The translations under genes were made by a program, and so were the position numbers. A model generated the notes under the pieces. That model saw only the letters and a list, made by a program, of their open reading frames with translations, searched no databases and was not told the origin of the DNA. From Pontibacter oryzae (GTDB taxonomy: Bacteria; Bacteroidota; Bacteroidia; Cytophagales; Hymenobacteraceae), in assembly GCF_003576375.1 (NCBI RefSeq), contig NZ_QWGE01000003.1:434001-498000 (forward strand): DNA of 64,000 bases. The letters run 5' to 3'. Within the stretch, counting starts at the first letter, position 1, and each line of letters starts with the position of its first letter. Shown here in pieces: positions 51,182-60,095 of this stretch.

Positions 51182-52600
51182 TTATTTTAACGAGGCCTGA
51201 TGCAACTCTAAGTAGTTCAACAGGTCACGGATAGTTTCCGGATGGTTGGGGTGGCTGGCTTTCAGATTAGCAAGCTGACCGTTTTCATCGACCAGAAAAT
51301 ATGCGGGCACATCTTTTAAGTTGTAGCGCTGCATAAGGTCGGAGGCCTGGTCTCCGGCATAAAGTTGCTCTCCTTGCAACTGCTTTTGCTCCACAAGCTG
51401 GCGCCATTTCTCCGGCGTTTCGTCCAAAGCCACATTCACAAACACTACTTTCTCGGCATTAAGCTTGCCAATTAGCTGCTGCAAATGCGGAAGCTCCATC
51501 AGGCACAGGCCGCAGTCGCTCTTCCAGAAGTTAAGGTATATCAGCTTGCCTTTAAAATTGCTAAGGGCCACTGTGTTGCCAGCGGTATCAACGGCAGTAA
51601 AATCGGGGGCCATGCTGCCGGGGGCTAGGCTTTTATTGGCGTTGCTGAGTTGTTTGAGGTAGGTGTTTAGTGCCTGGTCGGGGTTGCGGGCGATAAAATC
51701 CTTGAGTAGCTGCTGGGTATACTTCAGGTGGCCAAACTGTATCGATTGCTTTAACACCTGCGCTTGCGCCATCATTAGTGCCGCCCCCTGCAGCTTTTGG
51801 CCGGCCACATCGTAGCACGCTTTATAGAACTGCTCGCTCTCCTTGCTGCTGCCTGCTTGCTGGGCGTAGTAGAACGTATAGTCCTGGAGAAAGCTTACGT
51901 ATGCCGGGCTCAGATGGCCCTGCGGACGTTGCAGATCCAGTTGCTCCAGGAAAGTATAAAAGCTTGCCTCGGGCTTGGTGAGTTTCAGTTGCAGCGCCTG
52001 CTCGCGCAGCGGATGGTAGTTCAGCTTATCCTTGGCGTAGCCAAACTCGATCTCGGTAAGTATAAAACTCCTGAACTTTTCAGATAGTGTATACTTTGCA
52101 GCATACTTATCAAGGCTTTTCAGCTGGTCGGCGCGGCGGTAATCCAGAAACTCTGTAAACTCCCCGGCTTTTAATTTGATGTTATCTGGCAGTACCTGGT
52201 AATCCTGCTCTTCGTCGAAACGGGCCGTGGCATAGGCCAGGTAGTTGTTCTCATTGGCACCTTTTCCGTTATACTTTATCGTTTTAAAGAATTTGCCACC
52301 ATTAACTGTAAGTTTCAGGTCATAGCCGGGCTCAAGGTATACTTGTACCACCTCATCGCCGTGCAGCAGTTCCGCCACCGTGGCCTCCTGCACCGGCACC
52401 TCTATTCGAAAACTGTCGCCGTCCAGCTCTACCTCCGTAACTTTTTCGTCTGGTATAAGCGGGTTAGCATACGTTACCAGCGCTACATAGTCATCGAGCG
52501 GGTTAGTGATTTTGCCACTGATCACGGCTTTGCCTTGAGCTAGAAGTTGATGGGTGAACAGGAGCAGGAGAGTGGCAAGCAGCGGGGTAAGCTTTTTCAT
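51182..52600 (-). CDS. TlpA-family thiol-disulfide protein with long N-terminal domain
   Basis: 472 residues from the ATG at 52600, which starts a signal peptide (MKKLTPLLATLLLLFTHQLLA). About 300 residues of DUF4369-like sequence (SGKITNPLDDYVAL, FRIEVPVQEATVAELLHGD) precede a C-terminal thioredoxin domain with active site C-G-L-C (FWKSDCGLCLMELP); the usual Trp before the first Cys is Asp here (S-D-C). It is predicted to handle thiols in the periplasm, perhaps in cytochrome maturation. A terminator follows. Confidence 0.88.
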   Translation of the reverse strand: MKKLTPLLATLLLLFTHQLLAQGKAVISGKITNPLDDYVALVTYANPLIPDEKVTEVELDGDSFRIEVPVQEATVAELLHGDEVVQVYLEPGYDLKLTVNGGKFFKTIKYNGKGANENNYLAYATARFDEEQDYQVLPDNIKLKAGEFTEFLDYRRADQLKSLDKYAAKYTLSEKFRSFILTEIEFGYAKDKLNYHPLREQALQLKLTKPEASFYTFLEQLDLQRPQGHLSPAYVSFLQDYTFYYAQQAGSSKESEQFYKACYDVAGQKLQGAALMMAQAQVLKQSIQFGHLKYTQQLLKDFIARNPDQALNTYLKQLSNANKSLAPGSMAPDFTAVDTAGNTVALSNFKGKLIYLNFWKSDCGLCLMELPHLQQLIGKLNAEKVVFVNVALDETPEKWRQLVEQKQLQGEQLYAGDQASDLMQRYNLKDVPAYFLVDENGQLANLKASHPNHPETIRDLLNYLELHQASLK

Positions 52601-52676
52601 AAGTAAGATTTCTGGTGATAAGGTTAAAGCAATGGGGCATACACCCATACCTTGTTAGTACCTTAAGGCCCTGAAC

Positions 52677-52711
52677 AGCAGCGCCCTGAAATATAATTCC
52701 AGGGCGCTGCT
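52677..52711 (+). terminator. Hairpin with T-run in radA/TlpA spacer
   Basis: AGCAGCGCCCTG (52677-52688) pairs perfectly with CAGGGCGCTGCT (52700-52711), 11-nt loop, then ATTTTTCTT on the plus strand. Oriented for plus-strand transcription, although both neighbours are on the minus strand, so it may stop an unannotated antisense RNA or be a general hairpin at the end of radA. Confidence 0.55.
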
Positions 52712-52767
52712 ATTTTTCTTATTTTACCAGAATATGCTAATACCACCTATGCAAAGCAAAAATCATA

Positions 52768-54147
52768 CTACCCGAACAAGCTGCTAAAAACCTCCTCTAA
52801 GCGGCCATACGCATGTATATTAATAGAAAACTTGCTCAGATCAACTCCTTTTTTATTATACTTTGAGATATAGATATCTGTAAAGCCCAGCTTTTCGGCC
52901 TCCGTAATGCGGTTCTCTACGCGGTTTACGGCACGCACCTCGCCACCTAAGCCCACCTCGGCAGCAAAGCATGCCGTGTTCGGAATAGAGATATCCTCGA
53001 AGGAGGAAAGTATAGAAGCACAAACAGCCAAATCCAGCGCCGGGTCCTCAACCTTCAGGCCGCCGGCAATGTTCAGGAACACGTCTTGCGCACCCAGGCG
53101 GTAGCCACCACGCTTCTCGAGCACGGCCAGCAGCATATTCAGGCGCTTGGCATCAAAGCCGGTGCTGGAGCGTTGTGGCGTGCCGTAGGTAGCGGGGCTC
53201 ACAAGGCTCTGCACCTCTATCAGCAGCGGGCGGTTGCCCTCCAACGTGGCCCCAATAGAAATACCACTAAACGCATCCTCGCGCTGGGTAATCAGAATCT
53301 CAGATGGGTTGCTTACTTCACGCAAGCCAGAGCCCATCATTTCGTAAATTCCTAACTCGGAGGTGGAGCCAAAGCGGTTTTTGGTGGTGCGCAAAATGCG
53401 GTAAGTCATGTGGCGGTCGCCTTCAAACGTAAGCACCGTATCTACCATGTGCTCCAGAATCTTTGGCCCGGCCAGGTTGCCCTCTTTGGTGATGTGGCCT
53501 ATCAGGAAGACCGGCGTGCCGCTCTCTTTGGCAAACTTAAGTAGCTCCGCGGTGCACTCGCGCACCTGGCTCACGCTGCCCGCGCCTGCCTCAATAAAAG
53601 AAGAATGCAACGTTTGGATGGAGTCGATGATGAGCACCTGCGGCCGCACCAGCTCTATTTGCTTAAAGATGTTCTGCGTGCCGGTTTCTGTAAGTATAAA
53701 GCAGTCGGAGGTTTGGGCCGAGAGGCGCTCGGCACGCATCTTTATCTGCTGCTCGCTTTCCTCGCCGCTAACGTACAGCACTTTAAGGCTGCTCAGGCTC
53801 AGCGCAATCTGAAGCATCAGCGTACTTTTACCAATACCCGGCTCGCCACCGATCAGCACCATAGAGCCCGGCACAATGCCGCCACCTAGTACGCGGTTAA
53901 GCTCCTGGTCCTGGGTTACGATGCGCTGCTGCTCCTGGTAGCTGATGTCGGCGATGGGTTTGGGCTTGTTGGCCACCTGCGCCGTGCTGCTGCCCACTTT
54001 CCAGGCAGTGGTAGGGGTAACTTCCTCGCGCTGCACTACCTCTTCTACGTAGGTGTTCCACTCGCCGCAGGCCGGGCACTTGCCAATCCATTTAGCGGAT
54101 TGCGCACCACAGTTCTGGCAGAAGTAGGATGTTTTAATTTTTGCCAT
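52768..54147 (-). CDS. radA: DNA repair protein RadA
   Basis: 459 residues. RadA (Sms) is a DnaB-like helicase that drives branch migration in recombination. The N-terminal zinc finger is C10-x2-C13...C24-x2-C27. Walker A is GGEPGIGKST, the family-specific KNRFG motif is present in TTKNRFGSTSELG, and the Lon-like C-terminal domain is intact (LEKRGGYRLGAQDVFLNIAGG). All known key residues are present. Monocistronic as far as I can see. Confidence 0.97.
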   Translation of the reverse strand: MAKIKTSYFCQNCGAQSAKWIGKCPACGEWNTYVEEVVQREEVTPTTAWKVGSSTAQVANKPKPIADISYQEQQRIVTQDQELNRVLGGGIVPGSMVLIGGEPGIGKSTLMLQIALSLSSLKVLYVSGEESEQQIKMRAERLSAQTSDCFILTETGTQNIFKQIELVRPQVLIIDSIQTLHSSFIEAGAGSVSQVRECTAELLKFAKESGTPVFLIGHITKEGNLAGPKILEHMVDTVLTFEGDRHMTYRILRTTKNRFGSTSELGIYEMMGSGLREVSNPSEILITQREDAFSGISIGATLEGNRPLLIEVQSLVSPATYGTPQRSSTGFDAKRLNMLLAVLEKRGGYRLGAQDVFLNIAGGLKVEDPALDLAVCASILSSFEDISIPNTACFAAEVGLGGEVRAVNRVENRITEAEKLGFTDIYISKYNKKGVDLSKFSINIHAYGRLEEVFSSLFG

Positions 54148-54311
54148 GTATACTTGCTGTTCGTATTTTGATGGTTCGTGGCTGGGCTATTTTACCCAGC
54201 CAATCAGAACAAATTTGGGAGCCGGAAGGGTCAGTTTTTCACTCAAATTTTCGGGATAATTCCCGCATGTAGGTATAACTGCTTTGGCCTTACGCTTGGG
54301 CGCTGGTGAAA

Positions 54312-57233
54312 CTATACTTCCTGTGCTATAGACACTTGCTTAAAGTAAACCCGGAATGTAGTGCCTTTGCCTAAATCGCTTTCCACCTCAATCTTTCCGC
54401 CATTGTTCTCGATGATGCGCTTTACAATGTATAGCCCAATGCCAGTACCCTCTACGTGTGTATGCAAGCGCTTAAACATACTGAACAGTTTATGCTGCTG
54501 CTCCTTTCTGATGCCTAAGCCGTTATCCTGTACCTCTAATATTGTGTATTCCTTTGTTTGATAGGTTCGGACATGCACCTCAGCTCTGCGCTCCGGCGCT
54601 TTGTACTTAATGGCGTTACTTACGAGGTTATAGATGATACTGCGTAGGTTTTTGCGTGCGTAAAGAATGTTATCTACCTGCAAATCCGTTTTTATCGAAG
54701 CCCCTGATTCGCGTATCATGCCATCAATATCTGCCATGATGTCCTGCAGCATGAGCTCAAAGGAGAGCGGCTCTACATCCGAATGGAGCTCCTTTTGCAC
54801 CTTGGTTATTTCAGCCAGATCGGCAATAGTGCCCTTTAGTTTATTAATGGATATCTGGACCATATCCAGCACTTGCAAATCCTCTACCTCCAGCTTTCCC
54901 TTCAATATATCGCGCAGCAGTGTTGCCAGCCCCTCCATGTTGGCAATCGGAGATTTAAGGTCGTGCGAGGCGGTGTATACAAAGTTATCGAGGTCATTGT
55001 TAATGCGCAGCAACTCATCGTTTTTACCGCTCAGTTCATCATTTGTCAGCAGCAGCTCTTTCCGGGCGTTTACCAGTTCGGTTACCTCTACGGCAAACAC
55101 CAGCACGGCCTCTACTTTTCCGGTGGCATCAATCAGGGGCTGGTACACCAGGTTAAAGTATCCGTAAACTATGTCGCCACTATTATTGCCTTCTACGGCT
55201 GTGGGCACCTCGTTGCCAATAAACGGCTCTCCAGATTTGAACACTTCTTCTACTCTTTCAAAAAAGCCCTGGCCTTCCTGATCCGAGTGCGCCTCGTAAA
55301 TGGTTTTCCCTACCAATGGGCGGTTGCCATACAGCCTGCGGTACTGTGGGTTAGCCAGCACATACTGGTAGTCCGGGTAACGGATTAGGCCTACTACAGC
55401 CGGCACTTCCAGGAATAGCTTCTGCAGCAACTCGGCGTTTTGCTTTACTTTTCGTTCGGCCTCTTTTATCTCAGTGATATCAATAATGGAACCTATGTAA
55501 CCCAGGAAATCGCCATTAGCCCCGAAACGCGGCGTGTTGGTGCCAACTACCCAGCGGTACTCCCCATCAAAGCGGCGCATTCTGTACTCAGCCCTGAAAA
55601 CTTTATGGTCTTTAATGGCCTGTTGCGTTATGCGCTCTTTCTCACTCACATCGTCAGGGTGCACCACGTCTTTCCAGCTCATGTTGATTGTGTCTTCAAA
55701 GCTGATGCCTGTAAAATCCCCCCATTGCTTGTTTACATACAAGAAGTTGGCGCAATCGTCCATTACCTTTATCATTACCGGCGCGCTGTCGGCCATGTTT
55801 CTGAAGCGGGCCTCGCTTTCGATAATGGCCTGTTGGGCTTCTTTTTCGTCGGTTATGTCGCGCACTTCAATGATGGCGTAGCTTTCGCTGCCGCTTTCGT
55901 GTATAGGCTGCACAGCGCACATTACGTTAAAAGTGGAGCCATCTTTGCGCACAAACACATCCTCGTAGGCGCGCATAGGCTTATGCACAGCAAGAGCATT
56001 CCGGATAGGGCACAGGGTCACAGGAAATGGGGTACCGTCGCTGTACTTGTAATGGATCATGTCGTGCAGGGTTTTCTGCTGCATTTCCTCAAAAGTATAG
56101 CCGACCATTTCCTCAGCTGCCGGGTTCATAAAGGTGCAGTAGCCCTTCGAGTCGATGATGAAAAGGGCTGCCGTGGCGTTATCGGTTATAGTTTGTTTAA
56201 GCCTGTTGGAGCGCCGGATGTTGGAGAGCGACCAGATGATGAAGAACATCAGGAAACTGATGATACTGCCGCCCAGCAGGATAAAGTATGGCAGCTCGGA
56301 ATCGGCTGATTGCCCGAAGCCTGCTTTGGCCGAGATATAGAGGCGCCACGTCCTGTTTCCGATGGTAATTGTATTTAGCTCGCTAAACTCATGGTTTTGG
56401 GCGGCGTGGTAATAAAGCGTAGAGTCGGTGCTGAAAAGCAGGTCTTTTTTGGCTAGCTTGGTGCCATCGTATACCTCCACATTTAAATCCTGAAAATCAT
56501 CAACCAAAATGGCCGTCATTAGGTCGTTGGCACGGAAGGGGCTGTAGACGTAGCCTTTGATAAGCCTTTGCCGCTCCTGAATAGACTCTGGCTCGATATT
56601 GCCTTTGTAAACCGGAAGGTAAATCAGGAACCCTGCCTGCTCATCCTTGCCGGTTTCCTGCAGTAGCCGCACCTTGCCCGACATGGCTGGCTGGCGCGTA
56701 TCGCGGGCAATACGCATGGCTGAGCGCCTTGTTGGCTCACTAAACATATCAAACCCAAAAGCGCGTTGGTTCCGCTCATTAAAGGGTTCCAAGTAGATAA
56801 TGGATGTGTAAAGAGGCCGCTCGCCTTCAGGGCTAATTTTGAAGTCTTTGAAACCTTCGTTCCGGATTTGCTGCTCGAACTTAGGAAGCTCCTCTGCCTT
56901 TACAACGGCGGAGTACCCAAAACCTTGTATGCCCGGATAGTTCTCTTCCAGGTTCAGAGTTTTGTAGTATGACAACCAGTCTTTGCGAGAAATACTATCC
57001 GAGGAGACAAACAGAGCCTTACCACCTATCAGGATCTGGATGTAATCGTGCATGCGCTTATCGATCGCCTCCGTTACCTGGCCTGCACGCAGCGAAAACA
57101 TTTTGGCGCTGCGCTCCTCAGCCTTCTTCTTCGTTTCGGAATAAATAAAGAGTGTTAGCAGAAAGATAAGCAGGAATGAGAAAATCGCAATAAAATAGTC
57201 TCTTACAAAGGACGCCAGTTTGGCAAATTTCAT
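54312..57233 (-). CDS. CHASE/multi-PAS sensor histidine kinase
   Basis: 973 residues. Domains in order: TM helix (13-32), CHASE sensor (about 55-290), second TM helix (ILLGGSIISFLMFFIIW), three PAS/PAC domains (about 340-730), HisKA with the phospho-acceptor His in FVYTASHDLKSPIANMEGL, and HATPase with the N box (SNAIKY), G1 (DNGLGI) and G2 (GTGIGLYIVKR). CHASE domains sense small external ligands in other systems. No response regulator is adjacent and no receiver domain is fused. Confidence 0.93.
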   Translation of the reverse strand: MKFAKLASFVRDYFIAIFSFLLIFLLTLFIYSETKKKAEERSAKMFSLRAGQVTEAIDKRMHDYIQILIGGKALFVSSDSISRKDWLSYYKTLNLEENYPGIQGFGYSAVVKAEELPKFEQQIRNEGFKDFKISPEGERPLYTSIIYLEPFNERNQRAFGFDMFSEPTRRSAMRIARDTRQPAMSGKVRLLQETGKDEQAGFLIYLPVYKGNIEPESIQERQRLIKGYVYSPFRANDLMTAILVDDFQDLNVEVYDGTKLAKKDLLFSTDSTLYYHAAQNHEFSELNTITIGNRTWRLYISAKAGFGQSADSELPYFILLGGSIISFLMFFIIWSLSNIRRSNRLKQTITDNATAALFIIDSKGYCTFMNPAAEEMVGYTFEEMQQKTLHDMIHYKYSDGTPFPVTLCPIRNALAVHKPMRAYEDVFVRKDGSTFNVMCAVQPIHESGSESYAIIEVRDITDEKEAQQAIIESEARFRNMADSAPVMIKVMDDCANFLYVNKQWGDFTGISFEDTINMSWKDVVHPDDVSEKERITQQAIKDHKVFRAEYRMRRFDGEYRWVVGTNTPRFGANGDFLGYIGSIIDITEIKEAERKVKQNAELLQKLFLEVPAVVGLIRYPDYQYVLANPQYRRLYGNRPLVGKTIYEAHSDQEGQGFFERVEEVFKSGEPFIGNEVPTAVEGNNSGDIVYGYFNLVYQPLIDATGKVEAVLVFAVEVTELVNARKELLLTNDELSGKNDELLRINNDLDNFVYTASHDLKSPIANMEGLATLLRDILKGKLEVEDLQVLDMVQISINKLKGTIADLAEITKVQKELHSDVEPLSFELMLQDIMADIDGMIRESGASIKTDLQVDNILYARKNLRSIIYNLVSNAIKYKAPERRAEVHVRTYQTKEYTILEVQDNGLGIRKEQQHKLFSMFKRLHTHVEGTGIGLYIVKRIIENNGGKIEVESDLGKGTTFRVYFKQVSIAQEV

Positions 57234-57323
57234 GTGCTTGGAGTTAATGCCGTAGGGTTACCAGAATAATATAATTTTGATGGCCTGTTTGAGGCACCTC
57301 CGGCATAAAGTTTTGTACTACTT

Positions 57324-57331
57324 CAAATGTA
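57324..57331 (-). promoter_or_regulatory. -7 box (TACATTTG) upstream of the CHASE kinase
   Basis: A perfect TAnnTTTG on the minus strand, about 90 nt from the start, longer than the other leaders in the window. Confidence 0.4.
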
Positions 57332-57482
57332 TGAAAATTCAACTCCTAAGCCAATACAAAAGGTTTAAACCTGACATCCTTATTTTACCGGCAAGTACGC
57401 AAACAAGACTTGCAAATTAGTATTCAAGCCCGTACTTTCCTATGGCGCTAAAACATATATCTTAACTAATTCCGGACCTCCC

Positions 57483-57965
57483 ATGAGAACAGTGCAACAA
57501 TGGTTTAATGAGTATGGCCAGAGCCATCAGAACCATACGAACAAGCTCATCCATTGGGTTTGCGTACCACTAATCTTTTTCAGCATTGTGGGCCTTTTGG
57601 CCAGCATACCCAGCGGTGCCCTGAAGGGGTTGTTCCCGCCACAGCTACAGCTTTACGCGCATTTTGGCACCGTGTTGATTCTTTTAGGCTTACTGTTTTA
57701 CCTAAGGCTCTCGGTGAGTATGTTTATAGGCATGGCCTTTGTTTGCGCCGTGATGCTTTGGGCAGTGCACACCGTGCAGGCATATGTTGCCGCGCCGCTC
57801 TGGCTCGTATGCCTGGTTGTGTTTGTACTGGCCTGGACAGGGCAGTTTTACGGGCACAAGGTGGAGGGCAAAAAACCATCGTTTTTGAAAGACCTGCAGT
57901 TTCTGCTGATCGGGCCGGCTTGGTTGCTGGGTTTTATTTATCGGAAATTGGGGATACCGTATTAA
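57483..57965 (+). CDS. Mpo1-like (DUF962) membrane protein
   Basis: 160 residues with about four TM segments. The DUF962 hallmarks are visible: F-N-E-Y-G-Q-S-H-Q-N-H-T-N-K-L-I-H-W-V-C-V-P near the start and TGQFYGHKVEGKKPSFLKDLQFLLIGPAWL. The yeast relative Mpo1 is an iron-dependent dioxygenase that acts on 2-hydroxy fatty acids. The conserved His residues support metal binding. It is followed by a gene whose predicted promoter overlaps this stop codon. Confidence 0.88.
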   Translation: MRTVQQWFNEYGQSHQNHTNKLIHWVCVPLIFFSIVGLLASIPSGALKGLFPPQLQLYAHFGTVLILLGLLFYLRLSVSMFIGMAFVCAVMLWAVHTVQAYVAAPLWLVCLVVFVLAWTGQFYGHKVEGKKPSFLKDLQFLLIGPAWLLGFIYRKLGIPY

Positions 57966-57970
57966 CTTTG
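57963..57970 (+). promoter_or_regulatory. -7 box (TAACTTTG) overlapping a stop codon
   Basis: The TAA of TAACTTTG is the stop codon of the Mpo1-like gene. It predicts a leader of about 16 nt for the 57990 gene. Confidence 0.5.
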
Positions 57971-57989
57971 CGGCACCAATACCTATACT

Positions 57990-58706
57990 ATGCTGGAAAT
58001 AATTAAAAGCCTGCTAATTGCCTTTTTTGCCATTGCCGTGTTGCTGCCTGTGGTGCGTTATGCCCTGCGCCGCCTTTCGCCGGCACGCCAGCGCGTAACT
58101 GTATCCGCTGAGGAAGTGAAGTATATTCAGAAGCAAGAGCTCAAGCTAACCATCATCTACTTTATTTTTGCCTGTGTGCTGGCAGTTTTCAGCGCTGGCA
58201 TGCTGGCTTTAGTTTCCAGTATTATCCATAGCTCTTCAGATTACCTGTACGTGCTCACGCCAAACTTCCGAGCGCTGTTTGCCCCTGGCTTGCTGCTGGG
58301 CTTAACTTTGGCAGTTTTGCCGCTCCGCTTGGTGCAGCGCACGCTAATAGGCCACGACTATGAGCTATACAAGGATTTCCTGAGCCAAACGGAAGGCCAT
58401 AAATCTAACCGCATTTACACTGTTTTATTCATGCTGATGCTCGTGATTTCCGGTGTGATTGCTTGGTTTGCGGTGCGCTGGCATGTTACCATCACCGAGG
58501 ACAAAGTAGAGATCACCAACCTGTTTCTGGAGCAGCGATCTTACCCGATGCAGGAGATCCAAAGTATACACTACCTGGGTTCTGAAGAGGAGTACCTAAT
58601 TACCTTCCAAGACCAAACCAATCTGAACACCACGTACCTCAAACCCATTTCGCTGGAGATGATCGCTTTATTGGCGCAGCAATCCGGACAGCGTGTGATC
58701 CGGTAA
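57990..58706 (+). CDS. Hypothetical membrane protein
   Basis: 238 residues with about four TM segments (5-26, 54-77, 90-110, 147-163) and a C-terminal beta-rich domain of about 70 residues (VHITITEDKVEITNLFLEQRSYPM-like) that resembles a PH-like cytoplasmic module. No family is recognised. It starts 24 nt after the Mpo1-like gene and may have its own promoter at 57963. Confidence 0.65.
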   Translation: MLEIIKSLLIAFFAIAVLLPVVRYALRRLSPARQRVTVSAEEVKYIQKQELKLTIIYFIFACVLAVFSAGMLALVSSIIHSSSDYLYVLTPNFRALFAPGLLLGLTLAVLPLRLVQRTLIGHDYELYKDFLSQTEGHKSNRIYTVLFMLMLVISGVIAWFAVRWHVTITEDKVEITNLFLEQRSYPMQEIQSIHYLGSEEEYLITFQDQTNLNTTYLKPISLEMIALLAQQSGQRVIR

Positions 58707-58782
58707 AGTATAACCTGTAAATGCTACGGATTATTTTCTATTCTCCTGCCCAAAATCCTTTCCCACAAATCTAATTCTCAGC

Positions 58783-58790
58783 TAACTTTG
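58783..58790 (+). promoter_or_regulatory. -7 box (TAACTTTG) of the 58813 gene
   Basis: A perfect TAnnTTTG followed by CG, predicted leader of about 19 nt. Confidence 0.55.
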
Positions 58791-58812
58791 CGCGATTTTC
58801 TTATGATATACC

Positions 58813-59883
58813 ATGAAGTATAAACTAGTGATGCTCATGCTGCTTATGCAGTTATCGGCATCGGCGCAAAAAAGCGTGCAGGTGGCTAACCTGCAACTTA
58901 CCATTCCTGTACCGCTAGCGCAGCCGCAACCTACCAACCCGCTGGATAAAGCGCTCCTTTTCTATGGCTTTCAGCAGGGAGACGAGGTGGTGATAAACGT
59001 AGAGCCTGCGCAGAGCAACCAGCCTTTCAACCTGGAGGTTCGGGAGTATGGCTCTAGCTCAGCTGTTTATTCGGCTAGAAACCAGAAGAAGCTGCGCAAT
59101 GTGCGCATACCCGCTCCGCGCAAAATTGCTTATCAGTTTATACTTACATCCGCTAACGGCACGGCCATACCAGCTCAGCTAAATATTAAGCGCATCCCGG
59201 CAAGCAGCGAGGCGAAGTACTTTAACCCCAACATCACTTGGAAGCCGCAGCACGACACCACCTGGACGACCGTAACCGAAAAAGTTGCTGTGAAAGGCGA
59301 GCTGGCACCCGTCACGCTGATAGACAAAACCTTTAAAGTTGCCTCTAAAGCCAACCTGAACCCCAGTCGTGTGGCCATTCCGTTTAAGCTGCCTGCCAAT
59401 ACCGTGCACTGGGTGTACTGGGTAGGAGTGGGGCAGGAGCCCGTGGAGCAGCTCAGAAACATTACAAGTATGGCTACCAAAGGGGCGGCAGCGCTTGCCT
59501 CTACCGTTAGCCCGGTGGCCGCTTTCGGGCTTGGCCTCATACCCAGCCTGCCCCAGGTAAGCTCCTCCGGAAGTATAGATTACTACTTCATGAACAAGGC
59601 CTCGGCAGACAAATTTGTGGCAGACGCCGACTCTGACTGGAAGCATTATGCCTTTGCGCAGGGCACCGGCGTGGTGGCCGACTATAAATTAGTGCAGCTC
59701 TCCGAAACGCCTAAAACCCCTGAAGGCAACCTGTATGCCGTATTTCGAAACAGTAATTCCGTAACCGGCCTAGATATTACCCTAAAAGTGATAGCCTTTG
59801 AGCAGGAAAAGAAGTATGTAAACAGGCAGGTGCGCAAACCGCTTAGGATCGAGCAGAAATTTGTACCCGTCTTCGGAGAATAG
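58813..59883 (+). CDS. Secreted hypothetical protein
   Basis: 356 residues with a signal peptide (MKYKLVMLMLLMQLSASA). A first beta-rich domain of about 110 residues (GDEVVINVEPAQSNQPFNLEVREYG) is followed by a Thr/Lys-rich middle part and a region with a hydrophobic stretch (AAALASTVSPVAAFGLGLIPSLP) that may cross a membrane or form a pore-like helix. No sorting domain and no known family. Likely periplasmic or outer-membrane associated. Confidence 0.65.
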   Translation: MKYKLVMLMLLMQLSASAQKSVQVANLQLTIPVPLAQPQPTNPLDKALLFYGFQQGDEVVINVEPAQSNQPFNLEVREYGSSSAVYSARNQKKLRNVRIPAPRKIAYQFILTSANGTAIPAQLNIKRIPASSEAKYFNPNITWKPQHDTTWTTVTEKVAVKGELAPVTLIDKTFKVASKANLNPSRVAIPFKLPANTVHWVYWVGVGQEPVEQLRNITSMATKGAAALASTVSPVAAFGLGLIPSLPQVSSSGSIDYYFMNKASADKFVADADSDWKHYAFAQGTGVVADYKLVQLSETPKTPEGNLYAVFRNSNSVTGLDITLKVIAFEQEKKYVNRQVRKPLRIEQKFVPVFGE

Positions 59884-60048
59884 GCTTTTTGAGTGATGAG
59901 TTTAGAGTGCCGGGTTATGAGCTTTATACTTAGGTTGCTGGCGGGATTTATACTTATAACCGGAGGCAATGGTATGCAGTGGCTGACACAGCGCGCCAAG
60001 TATAACCAAAGTGGCAACACGCAGAATATTAGACTCAAAAAACTTTTG

Positions 60049-60056
60049 TAGATTTG
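60049..60056 (+). promoter_or_regulatory. -7 box (TAGATTTG) of fumC
   Basis: A perfect TAnnTTTG followed by CC; predicted leader of about 36 nt. No convincing -33 element is seen. Confidence 0.5.
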
Positions 60057-60095
60057 CCTTAAACTGATATTCCTTTTAACCAAACATAAATTGAT

